This document shows positions 53,184-61,965 of a stretch of 64,000 nucleotides of DNA, one piece after another. Source of the stretch: Tenacibaculum sp. SZ-18 (GTDB taxonomy: Bacteria; Bacteroidota; Bacteroidia; Flavobacteriales; Flavobacteriaceae); contig NZ_CP019335.1 of NCBI RefSeq assembly GCF_002813915.1, positions 852,388 through 916,387 of the forward strand, given 5' to 3'. The first letter of the stretch is position 1. Each line of letters opens with the position of its first letter. Position numbers and translations under genes: made by a program. Under the pieces are notes generated by a model. The model was not told the origin of the DNA. It did no database searches and saw only the letters and a list, made by a program, of their open reading frames with translations.

Positions 53184-53768
53184 ATGACGAACAGAACAGA
53201 GACCATAAGAGAAAATGAATTGAATAAGCAAAAGCTTCACCAGAAGGCAATTGCCAGTTTATGTTCCAAATTGGGAGTTCCGGATTTAAGAGCTGGAAAT
53301 ATTACAATCCGAGACGAACGAAATTGGAGAACTAATGAAATCTATATCGATTACAGTTGGTTAGTTAATATCGCACAGTCGTATAAAGGATGGTGTTGGT
53401 TGTTTTCTATAAAATTTAATAAAACTGAATTTAGAGAATTTAAAAATCCTGAAAAATTAATTCAAGGACTTTTCACAATAGACAACCAAGGAAAAATAAA
53501 TGAATTTTATATGATTACGAAAACTAACGAATTCGAGGATAAGATTAGAAATCTGACATCTTATGATATGTTTGATGCAAATCTTGGAATCACGTTAGAT
53601 GGAGTTGGATATGAATATTTAATATTTGCACCAAATACTGAAATAAGGATGACTCTTAATAATCCAAATTCGGAAAGTTGGAAAATATGGGAAAAAGAGA
53701 TTTGGACGATTAGCAAGAAATTAGCTCAAGACTCTGAAATTGAAGAATTGAATAAAATATTTGAATAA
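53184..53768 (+). CDS. Cassette protein, unknown cytosolic
   Basis: 194 residues from ATG 53184; a TTG exactly on the cassette border would add six residues. Mixed alpha/beta, Trp-rich (YKGWCWLFSIKFNKTEFREF). No signal or motif; the size and single-domain look resemble immunity-type proteins, but that is only an impression. Confidence 0.6.
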   Translation: MTNRTETIRENELNKQKLHQKAIASLCSKLGVPDLRAGNITIRDERNWRTNEIYIDYSWLVNIAQSYKGWCWLFSIKFNKTEFREFKNPEKLIQGLFTIDNQGKINEFYMITKTNEFEDKIRNLTSYDMFDANLGITLDGVGYEYLIFAPNTEIRMTLNNPNSESWKIWEKEIWTISKKLAQDSEIEELNKIFE

Positions 53769-53773
53769 AAAAC

Positions 53774-53828
53774 GAGGTACAACAAAACCTAAACTGCATT
53801 AAAACGCAGCTTAGCCGAAACGTTGTGC
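53774..53828 (+). repeat. attC-like site b (short)
   Basis: GAGGTACAAC core, then CTAAACTGC-attaaaac-GCAGCTTAG hairpin and CGTTG core. Nearly the same hairpin occurs at sites k and n. Confidence 0.8.
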
Positions 53829-53849
53829 ATAATTTGATCAAACAAAAAC

Positions 53850-54242
53850 GTGAAAAAAATATTCATCTTGACTTTACTCTCATTTTTCGGTTGCAAAAAC
53901 GAACCAATATGTACTGTAAATGAAAATAACGCTGGAAAAGAAATATATGATTTGGACGAGGCGACTTGTTTCATTGCATTAAAGCTGAAAAAGAAAAAAT
54001 CTGACTTGAATTTGATTCATGACGCTCTACTTGCAGAAATGAATTATATGGAGAAAACTGGACTGACTTCTGACATTCCAAATCCTGAAAGCGAACCTGA
54101 ATCGAATGTCGAACTGAATATTAACCAAATGGTGGAATACGCTCTGAATGAAGAGAAAGTTGACCTGACTAAAGAGGAATTATTAGAAGTCTATGATACC
54201 GAAATTGAATATTTAATATTTATCGGAGTCGTAGATGAATAA
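53850..54242 (+). CDS. Small lipoprotein, unknown
   Basis: 130 residues, GTG start. N-terminus KKIFILTLLSFFGC is a short signal with lipobox (Cys15), then an acidic helical domain (NINQMVEYALNEEKVDLTKE). No family recognised. Confidence 0.6.
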   Translation: MKKIFILTLLSFFGCKNEPICTVNENNAGKEIYDLDEATCFIALKLKKKKSDLNLIHDALLAEMNYMEKTGLTSDIPNPESEPESNVELNINQMVEYALNEEKVDLTKEELLEVYDTEIEYLIFIGVVDE

Positions 54243-54247
54243 AAAAC

Positions 54248-54383
54248 TATGCACAACAATGTATAACCGCAATTACGGCGGATTCGACTACGTCCGAATC
54301 CACTCGGAATTGCAAACGTCAGTGCTTGAACGAAAAATAGTAACTTTAAACCCGTAACTGACGGTTATACGAGACCGTTGTGA
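54248..54383 (+). repeat. attC-like site c (130 bp)
   Basis: TATGCACAACAATGTATAAC at left and GGTTATACGAGACCGTTG at right; inner arms CGGATTCG / CGAATCC. Sites c, d and o share one sequence family. Confidence 0.8.
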
Positions 54384-54388
54384 GCAAT

Positions 54389-54913
54389 ATGAAAAAACTC
54401 TTTGCATTATTAATTTTGACCATTATTTCAGCTTGCGTTAGAATGAAAAAAAATTGCGTGAATGCAAATAAAATTGAAAAAAAATCGACCGAGTATTTAG
54501 TTTCAAAATCAGATAGTATTTTTGCAATTAGAGAAAGTGAGCGGGAACAAAAAGCAGAATTAGAAAAGCAAGGAATTATAAGTGATATTAATTTTGAGAG
54601 TAATATTTACTTCAACCAGAATTGCTTTACAACAGAGAAGTTAGAATTTGCTTATTGCGCAATTGGAGCTATGCTTAAAAACGAGAATTTAAGAATTCGG
54701 ATAATTGGTAACTTGGATAAATTTGAATTAAAAAACAATCCTGAATTATCACTCAAGCGGGCTGAATTTGTTCAGATGATTATGATTAAGAATGGAATTA
54801 AAAAAAATCGGATTGAAATACTTGATGTTAAAAACGACCGACCAAACGCTCCTTTAAATGAAAAAGGGAGAAAAGAAAATCGTCGAACTGATTTTGAAAT
54901 TATTAATGAATAA
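54389..54913 (+). CDS. OmpA-like lipoprotein
   Basis: 174 residues from ATG 54389; a GTG 9 bp upstream is the alternative. Signal with lipobox IISAC. The C-terminal half fits the OmpA peptidoglycan-binding fold (NNPELSLKRAEFVQMIMIKN, then GIKKNRIEI and RKENRRTDFEI). Length is short for an OmpA protein, and the expected TDxxGxxxxN loop is only partly kept, so binding is uncertain. An envelope protein carried as a single cassette. Confidence 0.65.
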   Translation: MKKLFALLILTIISACVRMKKNCVNANKIEKKSTEYLVSKSDSIFAIRESEREQKAELEKQGIISDINFESNIYFNQNCFTTEKLEFAYCAIGAMLKNENLRIRIIGNLDKFELKNNPELSLKRAEFVQMIMIKNGIKKNRIEILDVKNDRPNAPLNEKGRKENRRTDFEIINE

Positions 54914-54919
54914 AATACT

Positions 54920-55053
54920 TCTCACAACAATGTATAACCGCAATTACGGCGGATTCGATTTCGCCAGAATCCACTCAGAATTGTTAACGTTTCTGCTTAA
55001 CCGAAAAATAGTAACTTTAATCCCGTAACTGACGGTTATACGAACCGTTAACT
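54920..55053 (+). repeat. attC-like site d
   Basis: CTCACAACAATGTATAACCG at left, GGTTATACGAACCGTTAAC at right. Same family as c. CTCACAAC mirrors cassette start GTTGTGAG. Confidence 0.8.
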
Positions 55054-55260
55054 ATCATTGTCGAGAATTATGTGAAGTTCTCCTTTTGATAAATCAAAGT
55101 AAGTTGTAAAACTGTACTTTTCAAGAGTAATTCCAGCTTTGTCCTTTTTTTAGAGAACTAAACGTTTGATGGTTTGGCTCATTTGCCAATCTCATTATTT
55201 CTTGATTGTCGGTTCTTGTTTTGTGTTTGACAAGTCTATGGCTCGTTCCGATAACTAAGC
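55048..55260 (-). pseudogene. Decayed reverse-strand ORF in cassette e
   Basis: On the minus strand a reading ends with KDKAGITLEKYSFTTYFDLS and GELHIILDNDS, its stop codon being the first three bases of the cassette. Upstream the same frame shows three in-frame stops. The remaining 390 bp of the cassette before its attC holds nothing I can support. Confidence 0.45.
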
Positions 55261-55647
55261 TTACTTTTTATTTTTGAGTAGAACCTCATCGTATTTTTAG
55301 CCAATTCTCGCTGAACGTTCTGATCCGTTCTTTTTCTAAAAAAAGGCTTTATACAAATCTTAAAATACGCAAACTAAATGCAAGTAAGGCTTGTGACTAT
55401 TTATCTTTTATTGGCTGACAATTGTTCTTGTTTGAAAACGTTTAGTTTTGCATTCTGTCTCGTTTGCTTTCAGTGTAAAATTTTCTAAACGCTTTGAATT
55501 TTGGCTAGTGTTCTCCAACATTAGTTAACAGCGTGTATAAAAAATTGCTTCTTTCTCTATAAATCAAAAATTATATTTACTTTTAAATCATGAAAATGAA
55601 TGAAAAATTGTTACTAAAATCATCGCAACTTTTCATACACAATTACG
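55048..55647 (+). repeat. Cassette e, first of a tandem duplicated pair without intact gene
   Basis: 600 bp, about 93 percent identical by eye to 55648-56249. It includes its own attC (55523-55653), GTTAACAGCGTGTATAA / CATACACAATTACGTTAAC. Both cassettes start GTTAACTATCATTGTCG. Confidence 0.85.
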
Positions 55648-55860
55648 TTAACTATCATTGTCGAGAATTATGTGAAGTTCTCTTTTTGATAAATCAAAGT
55701 CAGTTGCAAAATTGTACTTTTCAACAATAATTCCAGCTTTGTCCTTTTTTTAGAGAACTAAACGTTTGATGGCTTGGATCATTTGCCAATCTCCTAATTT
55801 CTTGATTGTCGGTTCTTGTTTTGTGTTTGAAAAGTCTCTGACTCGTTCCGATAACTTAGC
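55648..55860 (-). pseudogene. Decayed reverse-strand ORF in cassette f
   Basis: Same reading as in cassette e but with one in-frame stop only: AKLSERVRDFSNTKQEPTIK ... QAIKRLVL-stop-KKDKAGIIVEKYNFATDFDLS. Less decayed than e, so f may be the parent copy. Confidence 0.45.
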
Positions 55861-56249
55861 TTACTTTTCACTTTTAAGTAGAACCTCATCGTATTTTTAG
55901 CCAATTCTCGCTGAACGTTCTGCTCCGTTCTTTTTCTAAAAAAAGGCTTTTTACAACAATCAAATTACGCAAACTAAATGCAAGTAAGGCTTTTAACTAT
56001 TTATCTTTTATTGGCTGACAATTGTGCTTGTTTGTAAACATTTAGAGTTGCATTCTGTCTCGTTTGCTTTCAGTGTAAAATTTTCTAAACGCTTTGAATT
56101 TTGGCTAGTGTTCTCCAACATTAGTTAACAGCGTGTATAAAAAATTGCTGCATTCTCTATAAATCAAAAATTATATTTACTTTTAAATCATGAAAAACGA
56201 ATGAAAAATTGCTGCTAAAAATCATCGCAACTTTTCATACACAATTACG
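55648..56249 (+). repeat. Cassette f, second of the duplicated pair
   Basis: 602 bp with attC at 56123-56255. Differences from cassette e are spread along the length, so the duplication is not recent. Confidence 0.85.
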
Positions 56250-56277
56250 TTGCCAGTAATTTAAAAACATCGAACAA

Positions 56278-56502
56278 ATGAATAAAACCACATCTGAAAT
56301 TATTATGCTCGCAGGAACTGGAGCTAGTATTATTGTAGATGCAAATAGTAAGACTACTAGCGAATTAATAATGATAATTGGAAGCATTGGAAAAAAAAAC
56401 GGCCATATAACAATTAGAAATTGTAATTCGAAAACGACATCTGAATTACTGATGATATGTAGAAATTATCCTGATAAAATAACTTTAGACTTAACTCAAT
56501 AA
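56278..56502 (+). CDS. Small internal-repeat protein
   Basis: 74 residues with three copies of NKTTSE(I/L)(I/L)M (residues 2-10, 23-32, 49-58), each followed by a hydrophobic or Gly stretch; a solenoid-like repeat. It starts 28 bp into a two-gene cassette; the partner membrane protein begins 1 bp after its stop. Likely functional partners. Confidence 0.6.
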   Translation: MNKTTSEIIMLAGTGASIIVDANSKTTSELIMIIGSIGKKNGHITIRNCNSKTTSELLMICRNYPDKITLDLTQ

Positions 56503-56503
56503 G

Positions 56504-57124
56504 ATGAAAAAAATTACAGGATTCTTTATAATATTAGTTGTTCTTTTTTTTCTTGCAGGTTACGTTTTAGTTGTATTTGACATTTTAGAACAAACTCTTT
56601 ATAACCAAATTGCAACAATTTTGGGAGGTTTAGCTTCTACCGTTGGTTTATTGGCTTTTGTTCTGCCAAGTTTAAGAACCTCTGACATTAAAAATATAGA
56701 ACTTGACACATTAAAAAGTTTAGCTAAAACAGCCGAAGAGATTCAGAAAAAAGAAGCCGAATTAAAAACTAGGGAAAGTGATATTTCGAGACTGGAATTA
56801 CAAAAAGAGGAACTTGAATTTTTAGTTAAAAAAGCAAGTCTAAATCTATTTTTTAAAGAACAGCTAGAGCGGTACTATGAGACTTTAGATAAGCAGATTT
56901 CTAATAATAAGGAAATAACTAGAACGTTAAACGAAATTCGAGAATTGGAATTTAAAGTAAGCGAATTAGATATAGAAATAGATGAAAACCCAAACACGGA
57001 ATATATTATAGAAATTATCAAAAAGGCACGTAAATACAGACGAACTGAAATTGAAATAAAAACACCTCTTGATGTTTTTTTCAAATCTATGGATAACGTA
57101 GCTAGGGCAATCATCGGAAAATAA
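56504..57124 (+). CDS. Membrane coiled-coil protein
   Basis: 206 residues: two N-terminal transmembrane helices (about 5-25 and 32-55), then a long coiled coil (about 65-165; KEAELKTRESDISRLELQKE). It shares one cassette with the repeat protein, so the two probably act together. Membrane plus repeat-protein pairs occur in defence systems, but nothing specific is recognised. Confidence 0.6.
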   Translation: MKKITGFFIILVVLFFLAGYVLVVFDILEQTLYNQIATILGGLASTVGLLAFVLPSLRTSDIKNIELDTLKSLAKTAEEIQKKEAELKTRESDISRLELQKEELEFLVKKASLNLFFKEQLERYYETLDKQISNNKEITRTLNEIRELEFKVSELDIEIDENPNTEYIIEIIKKARKYRRTEIEIKTPLDVFFKSMDNVARAIIGK

Positions 57125-57129
57125 AAAAC

Positions 57130-57263
57130 TACTGGCAACAATGGCTATAAGTAATTGCTTGGTCTCACCTACTTCTGAAAATCCTCGCGGATATTCAGTT
57201 TGGTGTATACTTGCTAAGTTAAGTGTTAATCCACGCAACTACTCATAGCCGAGACCGTTAGCT
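57130..57263 (+). repeat. attC-like site g
   Basis: CTACTGGCAACAATGGCTAT at left, CATAGCCGAGACCGTTAGC at right. ACTGGCAAC mirrors the cassette start GTTGCCAGT. Confidence 0.8.
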
Positions 57264-57272
57264 GCCATTGCT

Positions 57273-57746
57273 ATGAACAAAATCTATATTCAAAATAACT
57301 TAATAACTTATGAAAGTGAGCTCAATGGAAGACATAGAGCTGGGTATTGGACCACGCATAAAGACCAATCTTGGGTTTTAGATTTAGAAAAAGTAATCTC
57401 AATCGCAGGAATAAACTGTATGGATGGAGATAATGATAGTTATTTTCTTGGATTTATTGATATAGATTTAAAGAAATACTTTCTAAATGTTACATGGGAA
57501 ATTGACGGATTTGAAATACTCAAACCACTGATTGAGGAAAAATTTAAAATAGAATTAACACAATGGCGGATTGACTTTTATGATGATGTAAAAATTCTTT
57601 ATCCTGAATCTTTAAAAAACGAAAGATTATACAAAAACTCATTATGGAAAAGCATAAGAAAGTTAATGCTTTTTGATCACGTAGCAGATGGAAAATTAAA
57701 TGATAATATTTTTAAAAAAACGTCAGCTAACAATGCGCATAATTAA
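57273..57746 (+). CDS. Cassette protein, unknown (immunity-like look)
   Basis: 157 residues, acidic, mixed alpha/beta (MNKIYIQNNLITYESELNGR). The final residues (TSANNAHN) are encoded by the attC. No motif recognised; short acidic cytosolic proteins like this are often immunity proteins, stated as impression only. Confidence 0.55.
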   Translation: MNKIYIQNNLITYESELNGRHRAGYWTTHKDQSWVLDLEKVISIAGINCMDGDNDSYFLGFIDIDLKKYFLNVTWEIDGFEILKPLIEEKFKIELTQWRIDFYDDVKILYPESLKNERLYKNSLWKSIRKLMLFDHVADGKLNDNIFKKTSANNAHN

Positions 57747-57858
57747 TTGCGGCTGAATTTCCTCAGCGGAAATTCAATCTTATTAATTATCTTTCCGCAA
57801 CATCGGAAAATGACTCGCGTCTTTTTCCCGCAAAAAATCATACACAAATACGTTACCA
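57725..57858 (+). repeat. attC-like site h
   Basis: CAGCTAACAATGCGCATAAT at left, CATACACAAATACGTTACC at right; inner arms TTGCGGCTGAATTTCC / GGAAATTCAA. Same family as l and m. Confidence 0.75.
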
Positions 57859-57869
57859 TACATATCACA

Positions 57870-58394
57870 ATGACGCACAAACAACGAAAAATATTCTATC
57901 CGATTATTTTCTTTTTAGGAATAATTTTGATGTATTTTCAAATACAAATTTTTCGGAATACAATAATAAACTGGATAATTCCTGCGTCATTAATAATTGC
58001 AGTTGGAATAATAGCTTATCTGCTAGATTATAAGAATTATAAAGAAACTTATTTTCATTATGGAACAACGAAATTATATGCGACATTAAATTATTTAGTC
58101 GGATACGGATTTATAGCGTGTTCAATCTTTATGTTTACGAATTACTATTTTGCTGACCAAAACGTGAAAACAGAATCTTATAAAATTATTGACCGAACTT
58201 CAATACGTGGAACAAAAAAATCTGGAATTGGAAAGGAACAACCTGTATTTACAATAAAATACAAAGGACAAAATAAAGAGTTAGTTTTCGCTAACGAATA
58301 TTATGCAAAAATGAACTTTTATAAATCTATCAAATTTAAATCAAGAAAAGGTTTTTTTGGATTTGATATTGTAGAAAACAAAATACTGAATTAA
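57870..58394 (+). CDS. Membrane protein with three helices, DUF3592-like
   Basis: 174 residues from ATG 57870, the first start inside the cassette; an earlier in-frame ATG lies in the previous attC. Three hydrophobic helices, then a beta-type C-terminal domain (ESYKIIDRTSIRGTKKSGIG, EQPVFTIKYKG). It resembles DUF3592-type proteins. Function unknown. Confidence 0.6.
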   Translation: MTHKQRKIFYPIIFFLGIILMYFQIQIFRNTIINWIIPASLIIAVGIIAYLLDYKNYKETYFHYGTTKLYATLNYLVGYGFIACSIFMFTNYYFADQNVKTESYKIIDRTSIRGTKKSGIGKEQPVFTIKYKGQNKELVFANEYYAKMNFYKSIKFKSRKGFFGFDIVENKILN

Positions 58395-58413
58395 CAAATA
58401 GCGGAATAAAATA

Positions 58414-58552
58414 CGTATGGTAACACCGTGTATAATTAATTGCTTTGGCAGGTGCTTATTTGGAAAATTCCTTCGGAATTTTCTCGGGTTCGTATTTGTT
58501 TACTAATTTAGTTGCTTAAACACGCAACTAACCATACACAATTCCGTTGTAG
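58414..58552 (+). repeat. attC-like site i
   Basis: GTATGGTAACACCGTGTATA at left, CCATACACAATTCCGTTG at right; inner GGAAAATTCC. GTATGGTAAC mirrors the cassette start GTTACCATAC. Confidence 0.8.
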
Positions 58553-58558
58553 TTCATT

Positions 58559-59098
58559 ATGAAAAAGAAGCTAACCATAGTATTAATTGTCCTTGGAGTT
58601 TTAGGTATTGGAATTTATTTCGTTATGAACTTTTTATGTGAAGTTGGTGTCAAATGCAAAAATTGCACTCAGACTTCAAATACTAAAGAACAGTCTCAAC
58701 AGAATGGATTTTATCTAATGGAATATGAACCATTAAAACAAGAGGTCGATTTAAAAAATCATGATGAAAAAATAACTTTTAAGGACGTGTGGGTTGAGTC
58801 ACAGTGGTTCTATAACTCTGATAATTGTCTAAACACAAAACTTGAAAAGCGAAGCGGATACAATATTGTTTTTGAATTTGACAAATCTAATGAAGGCACA
58901 TTTCTTTTTAGCTTAAGTCCAGTAATAAACGGCAGCATTAACAAGACCAATGGTGGAATAATGGAAACGAAAAAAGAAATTAGATTAAGCGCATTGACTG
59001 ATACTTTATGGTTGCAAATCCATGAAAAAAATCCCAAGGACGGGGTTGGATGGAAAGAAAAATTGGACGGAGAATTAATCGGATTCGTAAAAAAATAA
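58559..59098 (+). CDS. Single-helix envelope protein, unknown
   Basis: 179 residues. An N-terminal helix (KLTIVLIVLGVLGIGIYFVM) is followed by a Cys-containing segment (CEVGVKCKNC) and a beta-rich domain. ATG lies 12 bp into the cassette. No family recognised. Confidence 0.6.
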   Translation: MKKKLTIVLIVLGVLGIGIYFVMNFLCEVGVKCKNCTQTSNTKEQSQQNGFYLMEYEPLKQEVDLKNHDEKITFKDVWVESQWFYNSDNCLNTKLEKRSGYNIVFEFDKSNEGTFLFSLSPVINGSINKTNGGIMETKKEIRLSALTDTLWLQIHEKNPKDGVGWKEKLDGELIGFVKK

Positions 59099-59100
59099 AC

Positions 59101-59296
59101 GAACTACAACACTGTATATAGCAAATAGGGCGTTCGGTAGTTTAAGAAAGTTTGTGCTATGTACAAACACCGCCAAATCGTTGATTTGGCTTTTAAAATG
59201 AATAAATTAAAAACAAAATACAACGCTTTGGCTCAGTGCAAATCCGAAAGTCTATCGCTTTCTACTGCCCTACTTGCCATATACTAACCGTTGTAC
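59101..59296 (+). repeat. attC-like site j (long, about 193 bp)
   Basis: GAACTACAACACTGTATATA at left, CCATATACTAACCGTTGTAC at right; inner arms AAATAGGGC / GCCCTACTT. GAACTACAAC mirrors the cassette start GTTGTAGTTC. Confidence 0.75.
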
Positions 59297-59308
59297 GCAA
59301 GTTGACCA

Positions 59309-59674
59309 ATGAAACGTAAAAAGAAAATATTAATCGGAATTGGAATTCTACTATTCGGAATTTTACTATGGAGTTTTGGATTTGTCAATAGATATAATTT
59401 TTTGACTGCAAAAATTGATGTTATGAATGGGAATCCTAAAATAGTTACTGTTGGACTTCCAATCTTTTCGAACACTGAGTTGAATTTAATTACAGAAAAA
59501 TATGGATTTAAAAATGTGAATTTTGGTTGTATGGTAACCCAATCTGAATTAAACGGAATTGACGCTTACAACGCCGTAATGGAAAGATATTTGGAGAAAA
59601 AAAACGGAATGAATTGGCGAAAGAAGTATGAAAAAAAAATCGATTCGTTTATTAAAATAAAACGTCTGAATTAA
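59309..59674 (+). CDS. Small membrane-anchored protein, unknown
   Basis: 121 residues: basic start and one helix (KKKILIGIGILLFGILLWSF), then a soluble domain with FGCMVTQSELNGIDAYNAVM. Extracytoplasmic by plan. No family recognised. Confidence 0.6.
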   Translation: MKRKKKILIGIGILLFGILLWSFGFVNRYNFLTAKIDVMNGNPKIVTVGLPIFSNTELNLITEKYGFKNVNFGCMVTQSELNGIDAYNAVMERYLEKKNGMNWRKKYEKKIDSFIKIKRLN

Positions 59675-59678
59675 AACC

Positions 59679-59733
59679 AGCGTACAACACCACCTAAGCT
59701 GCATTAAAACGCAGCTTAGCCAAACCGTTGTAC
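59679..59733 (+). repeat. attC-like site k (short)
   Basis: GCGTACAAC core, CTAAGCTGC-attaaaac-GCAGCTTAG perfect 9-bp hairpin, CCGTTGTAC core. The best short attC-like fold in the window. Confidence 0.85.
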
Positions 59734-59745
59734 AAAATTTAAATA

Positions 59746-60297
59746 ATGAAAAAGAATCTAAAACTCGCGACAATAATTTTAATGATTTTTGTTGAATCAA
59801 TCTCGGCGCAACATTCTGAAAACTTTAAAAGAGTAACAGCAAATTTTAAACCGTCAGATACTACTCTCATAAATACAAAACATAAAAATGGAAATAAAAA
59901 GGAATTTGGTTTTTATTACACTTATACTTCAGATAATTATAAATATGAGAGATCTGCAGGGAAGCACACAAGATATTATTATAGTGGAGGAATAATGACT
60001 GAATCTTATTATGACAATTTTGGAATACTTCTTAAATGGAAACACTACAATAGCTTTGGAGTTCTAATGGAAGAGATACAAACATTAAGTATCGACACAA
60101 ATGAGAAAGATTTAGACACCTTTTTAAATAGTGATAAATCTTATGACATCATAATACTTGAAAAAAAGTATGAATTCTCTCCCAAGATTTGTGGTTGGTT
60201 TTTATTTAAAGAAGGTAAGCGAAAAAACGGAAAAAAAATTGGAAAATGGATTAAGTATGACCCGTATGGAGATATAAAAAAAATAAAAGAACATTAA
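59746..60297 (+). CDS. Secreted protein, unknown
   Basis: 183 residues with a signal peptide (MKKNLKLATIILMIFVESIS, cleaved near SAQ). The centre has short Tyr/Gly repeats (YYTYTSDNYKYERS, RYYYSGGIMTESYYDNFG, VLMEE) like MORN/toxin-immunity type beta hairpins. It ends with FKEGKRKNGKKIGKWIKYD, a MORN-like GKKxGxW phrase. Function unknown. Confidence 0.6.
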   Translation: MKKNLKLATIILMIFVESISAQHSENFKRVTANFKPSDTTLINTKHKNGNKKEFGFYYTYTSDNYKYERSAGKHTRYYYSGGIMTESYYDNFGILLKWKHYNSFGVLMEEIQTLSIDTNEKDLDTFLNSDKSYDIIILEKKYEFSPKICGWFLFKEGKRKNGKKIGKWIKYDPYGDIKKIKEH

Positions 60298-60299
60298 AC

Positions 60300-60436
60300 A
60301 TTGTACAACACCGTGTATAATCAATTGCGGCTGAATTTCCTCAACGGAAATTCAATCTTATTAATTATCTTTCCGCAACATCGGAAAACGACTCGCGTCC
60401 TTTTCCCGCAAAAAATCATACACAAATACGTTGGTA
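60300..60436 (+). repeat. attC-like site l
   Basis: TTGTACAACACCGTGTATAA at left, CATACACAAATACGTTGG at right. Its centre is nearly identical to site h. Confidence 0.8.
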
Positions 60437-60452
60437 ATAATTTAAAAAAACT

Positions 60453-61025
60453 ATGAAAAAATTTATTATTTTAACCTCTATTTTATTCATTCAACTATCT
60501 TTTTCTCAAGACAATAGAGGACAAGATCTAGTTGGCAAAGAATTTGGAGATTTCGTTTTTGAGGATATTAACGGAATCAGCTATAACTTTAAAGAAAACA
60601 AAAAGCCCAAAATAGTTGTAGTATCTGCTTCCTGGTGTGGTCCATGTGTATACCTAAAAGAAGCAGTAAATAAGAATGTAGAAAAATATTTTAATCAAAT
60701 TGACTTTATCTATCTCTTTTGGGATTCTAAAAAAGAATTGGTTAAAATAAAGGATCAATATAATTCAAAAGTTATTTTAATTCCATCAAAAAAAAGAAAA
60801 GATGATATTGCATGTATAGAAATAGGAGAATTTGAAAATTGTTTTGGATTCCCCACAGTTTATTCAATAAATACTGAAAATAGAATTCAAAAAATTGAAA
60901 TAGGAGCAGCTGTAGAAATGAATGATGTACTTGTAAAAGGAGAATTGTATAGTATGTCAATAGAAGAAGCTCATAACCAGAACTATAAAAAAATCGAAAG
61001 ATTAATCATACAATTGATAAAATAA
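60453..61025 (+). CDS. Thioredoxin-like (TlpA/AhpC family) secreted protein
   Basis: 190 residues with signal peptide (MKKFIILTSILFIQLSFS). The thioredoxin fold motif is VVVSASWCGPCVYLKE with Cys62 and Cys65, followed by the expected FGFPTVYSIN cis-Pro segment. Periplasmic disulfide or redox function is likely, as in TlpA-type reductases. A single-gene cassette with recognised enzymology. Confidence 0.8.
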   Translation: MKKFIILTSILFIQLSFSQDNRGQDLVGKEFGDFVFEDINGISYNFKENKKPKIVVVSASWCGPCVYLKEAVNKNVEKYFNQIDFIYLFWDSKKELVKIKDQYNSKVILIPSKKRKDDIACIEIGEFENCFGFPTVYSINTENRIQKIEIGAAVEMNDVLVKGELYSMSIEEAHNQNYKKIERLIIQLIK

Positions 61026-61026
61026 C

Positions 61027-61159
61027 TATTACCAACAATGCGTAAAATTAATTGCGGCGAACTTCCTCTTCGGTAATTCGCGCAAATTAATTAACTTAGT
61101 GTTGTAGCAAAAAATCTTGCTGATTTTCCCGCAAAAAATCATACACAAATACGTTATTA
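61027..61159 (+). repeat. attC-like site m
   Basis: TATTACCAACAATGCGTAAA at left, CATACACAAATACGTTATT at right. TATTACCAAC mirrors the cassette start GTTGGTAATA. Confidence 0.8.
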
Positions 61160-61171
61160 TAAAAACCACTA

Positions 61172-61909
61172 ATGAAGAATACAAGAAATTATATATTAAA
61201 CTCTTATGTGCCTAACTATAACAGGGTCATTTCTTCTCTGTCGACAAATGATTTTGGTTTAGATAAATCGAAAAAAGCTTTTCTGGAATTGTGTGAATCC
61301 ATAAAAGCTCTGATTGAATATCTGTGTATCGAGAAGGGATCAGAGATAATTAAAGAGTATGGCTTTGAAACAAACAAAAAAGCAAAAAAACTCCACAATC
61401 AGTTAATTGACAAACTAAAAGAATCTAATTCTAACATTCATGCCCTATGTAATTTAGCAGATGCATATAAGCACAAGGAAATAGACAGAGCTGGTAGAGT
61501 AATCAACTCTACAGATCAACTAGTTGAAATGCCAACCATCGTAAGATTTGAAGATGACTCTGGTTATTATTACAGTTGGATGAAAGTTTTAGAAATTAGA
61601 AAAAATAATGGAGTAAGGCTTCTAGCTATTAATGAAATGCTAACATCCTCTCGCCAAGTATTGAGACAATGTATTAAGTTTGGAGTTATTGATAAACTAC
61701 CTGAATCTGAGCCTTATTGCCCTTTTATTCATCGAGAAGACTGCACTTCGGAATACTTGTATGAGACTTATGAAGGAGAGGATCTTGAAATTGAACACAA
61801 TGAAGGAATTTTTGATAAAAATGAGAATACGCTAAGAAATGTTTTAGCTAGTGATGAATTCAATGCAGAATTGAATATAAAATTGATTGTCAAACCAAGG
61901 ATTATTTAA
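61172..61909 (+). CDS. Cassette protein, unknown (helical, HEPN-like look)
   Basis: 245 residues, mostly helical, cytosolic (MKNTRNYILNSYVPNYNRVI). A helical N-terminal half with NIHALCNLADAYKHKEIDRA recalls HEPN or MazG-like bundles, but I cannot place catalytic residues. Not confidently assignable. Confidence 0.55.
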   Translation: MKNTRNYILNSYVPNYNRVISSLSTNDFGLDKSKKAFLELCESIKALIEYLCIEKGSEIIKEYGFETNKKAKKLHNQLIDKLKESNSNIHALCNLADAYKHKEIDRAGRVINSTDQLVEMPTIVRFEDDSGYYYSWMKVLEIRKNNGVRLLAINEMLTSSRQVLRQCIKFGVIDKLPESEPYCPFIHREDCTSEYLYETYEGEDLEIEHNEGIFDKNENTLRNVLASDEFNAELNIKLIVKPRII

Positions 61910-61913
61910 CAAC

Positions 61914-61965
61914 TTACAACAAAACCTAAACTGCATTAAAACGCAGTTTAGCCAAAACGTTGCCA
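61914..61965 (+). repeat. attC-like site n (short)
   Basis: CTTACAAC core, CTAAACTGC-attaaaac-GCAGTTTAG perfect hairpin, ACGTTG core. Its entering bases do not mirror the start of cassette n, one of two exceptions to the rule. Confidence 0.75.

Noticed and set aside
57747..57869. Upstream start for the 57870 gene
   Set aside because: The extra 41 codons are attC sequence.
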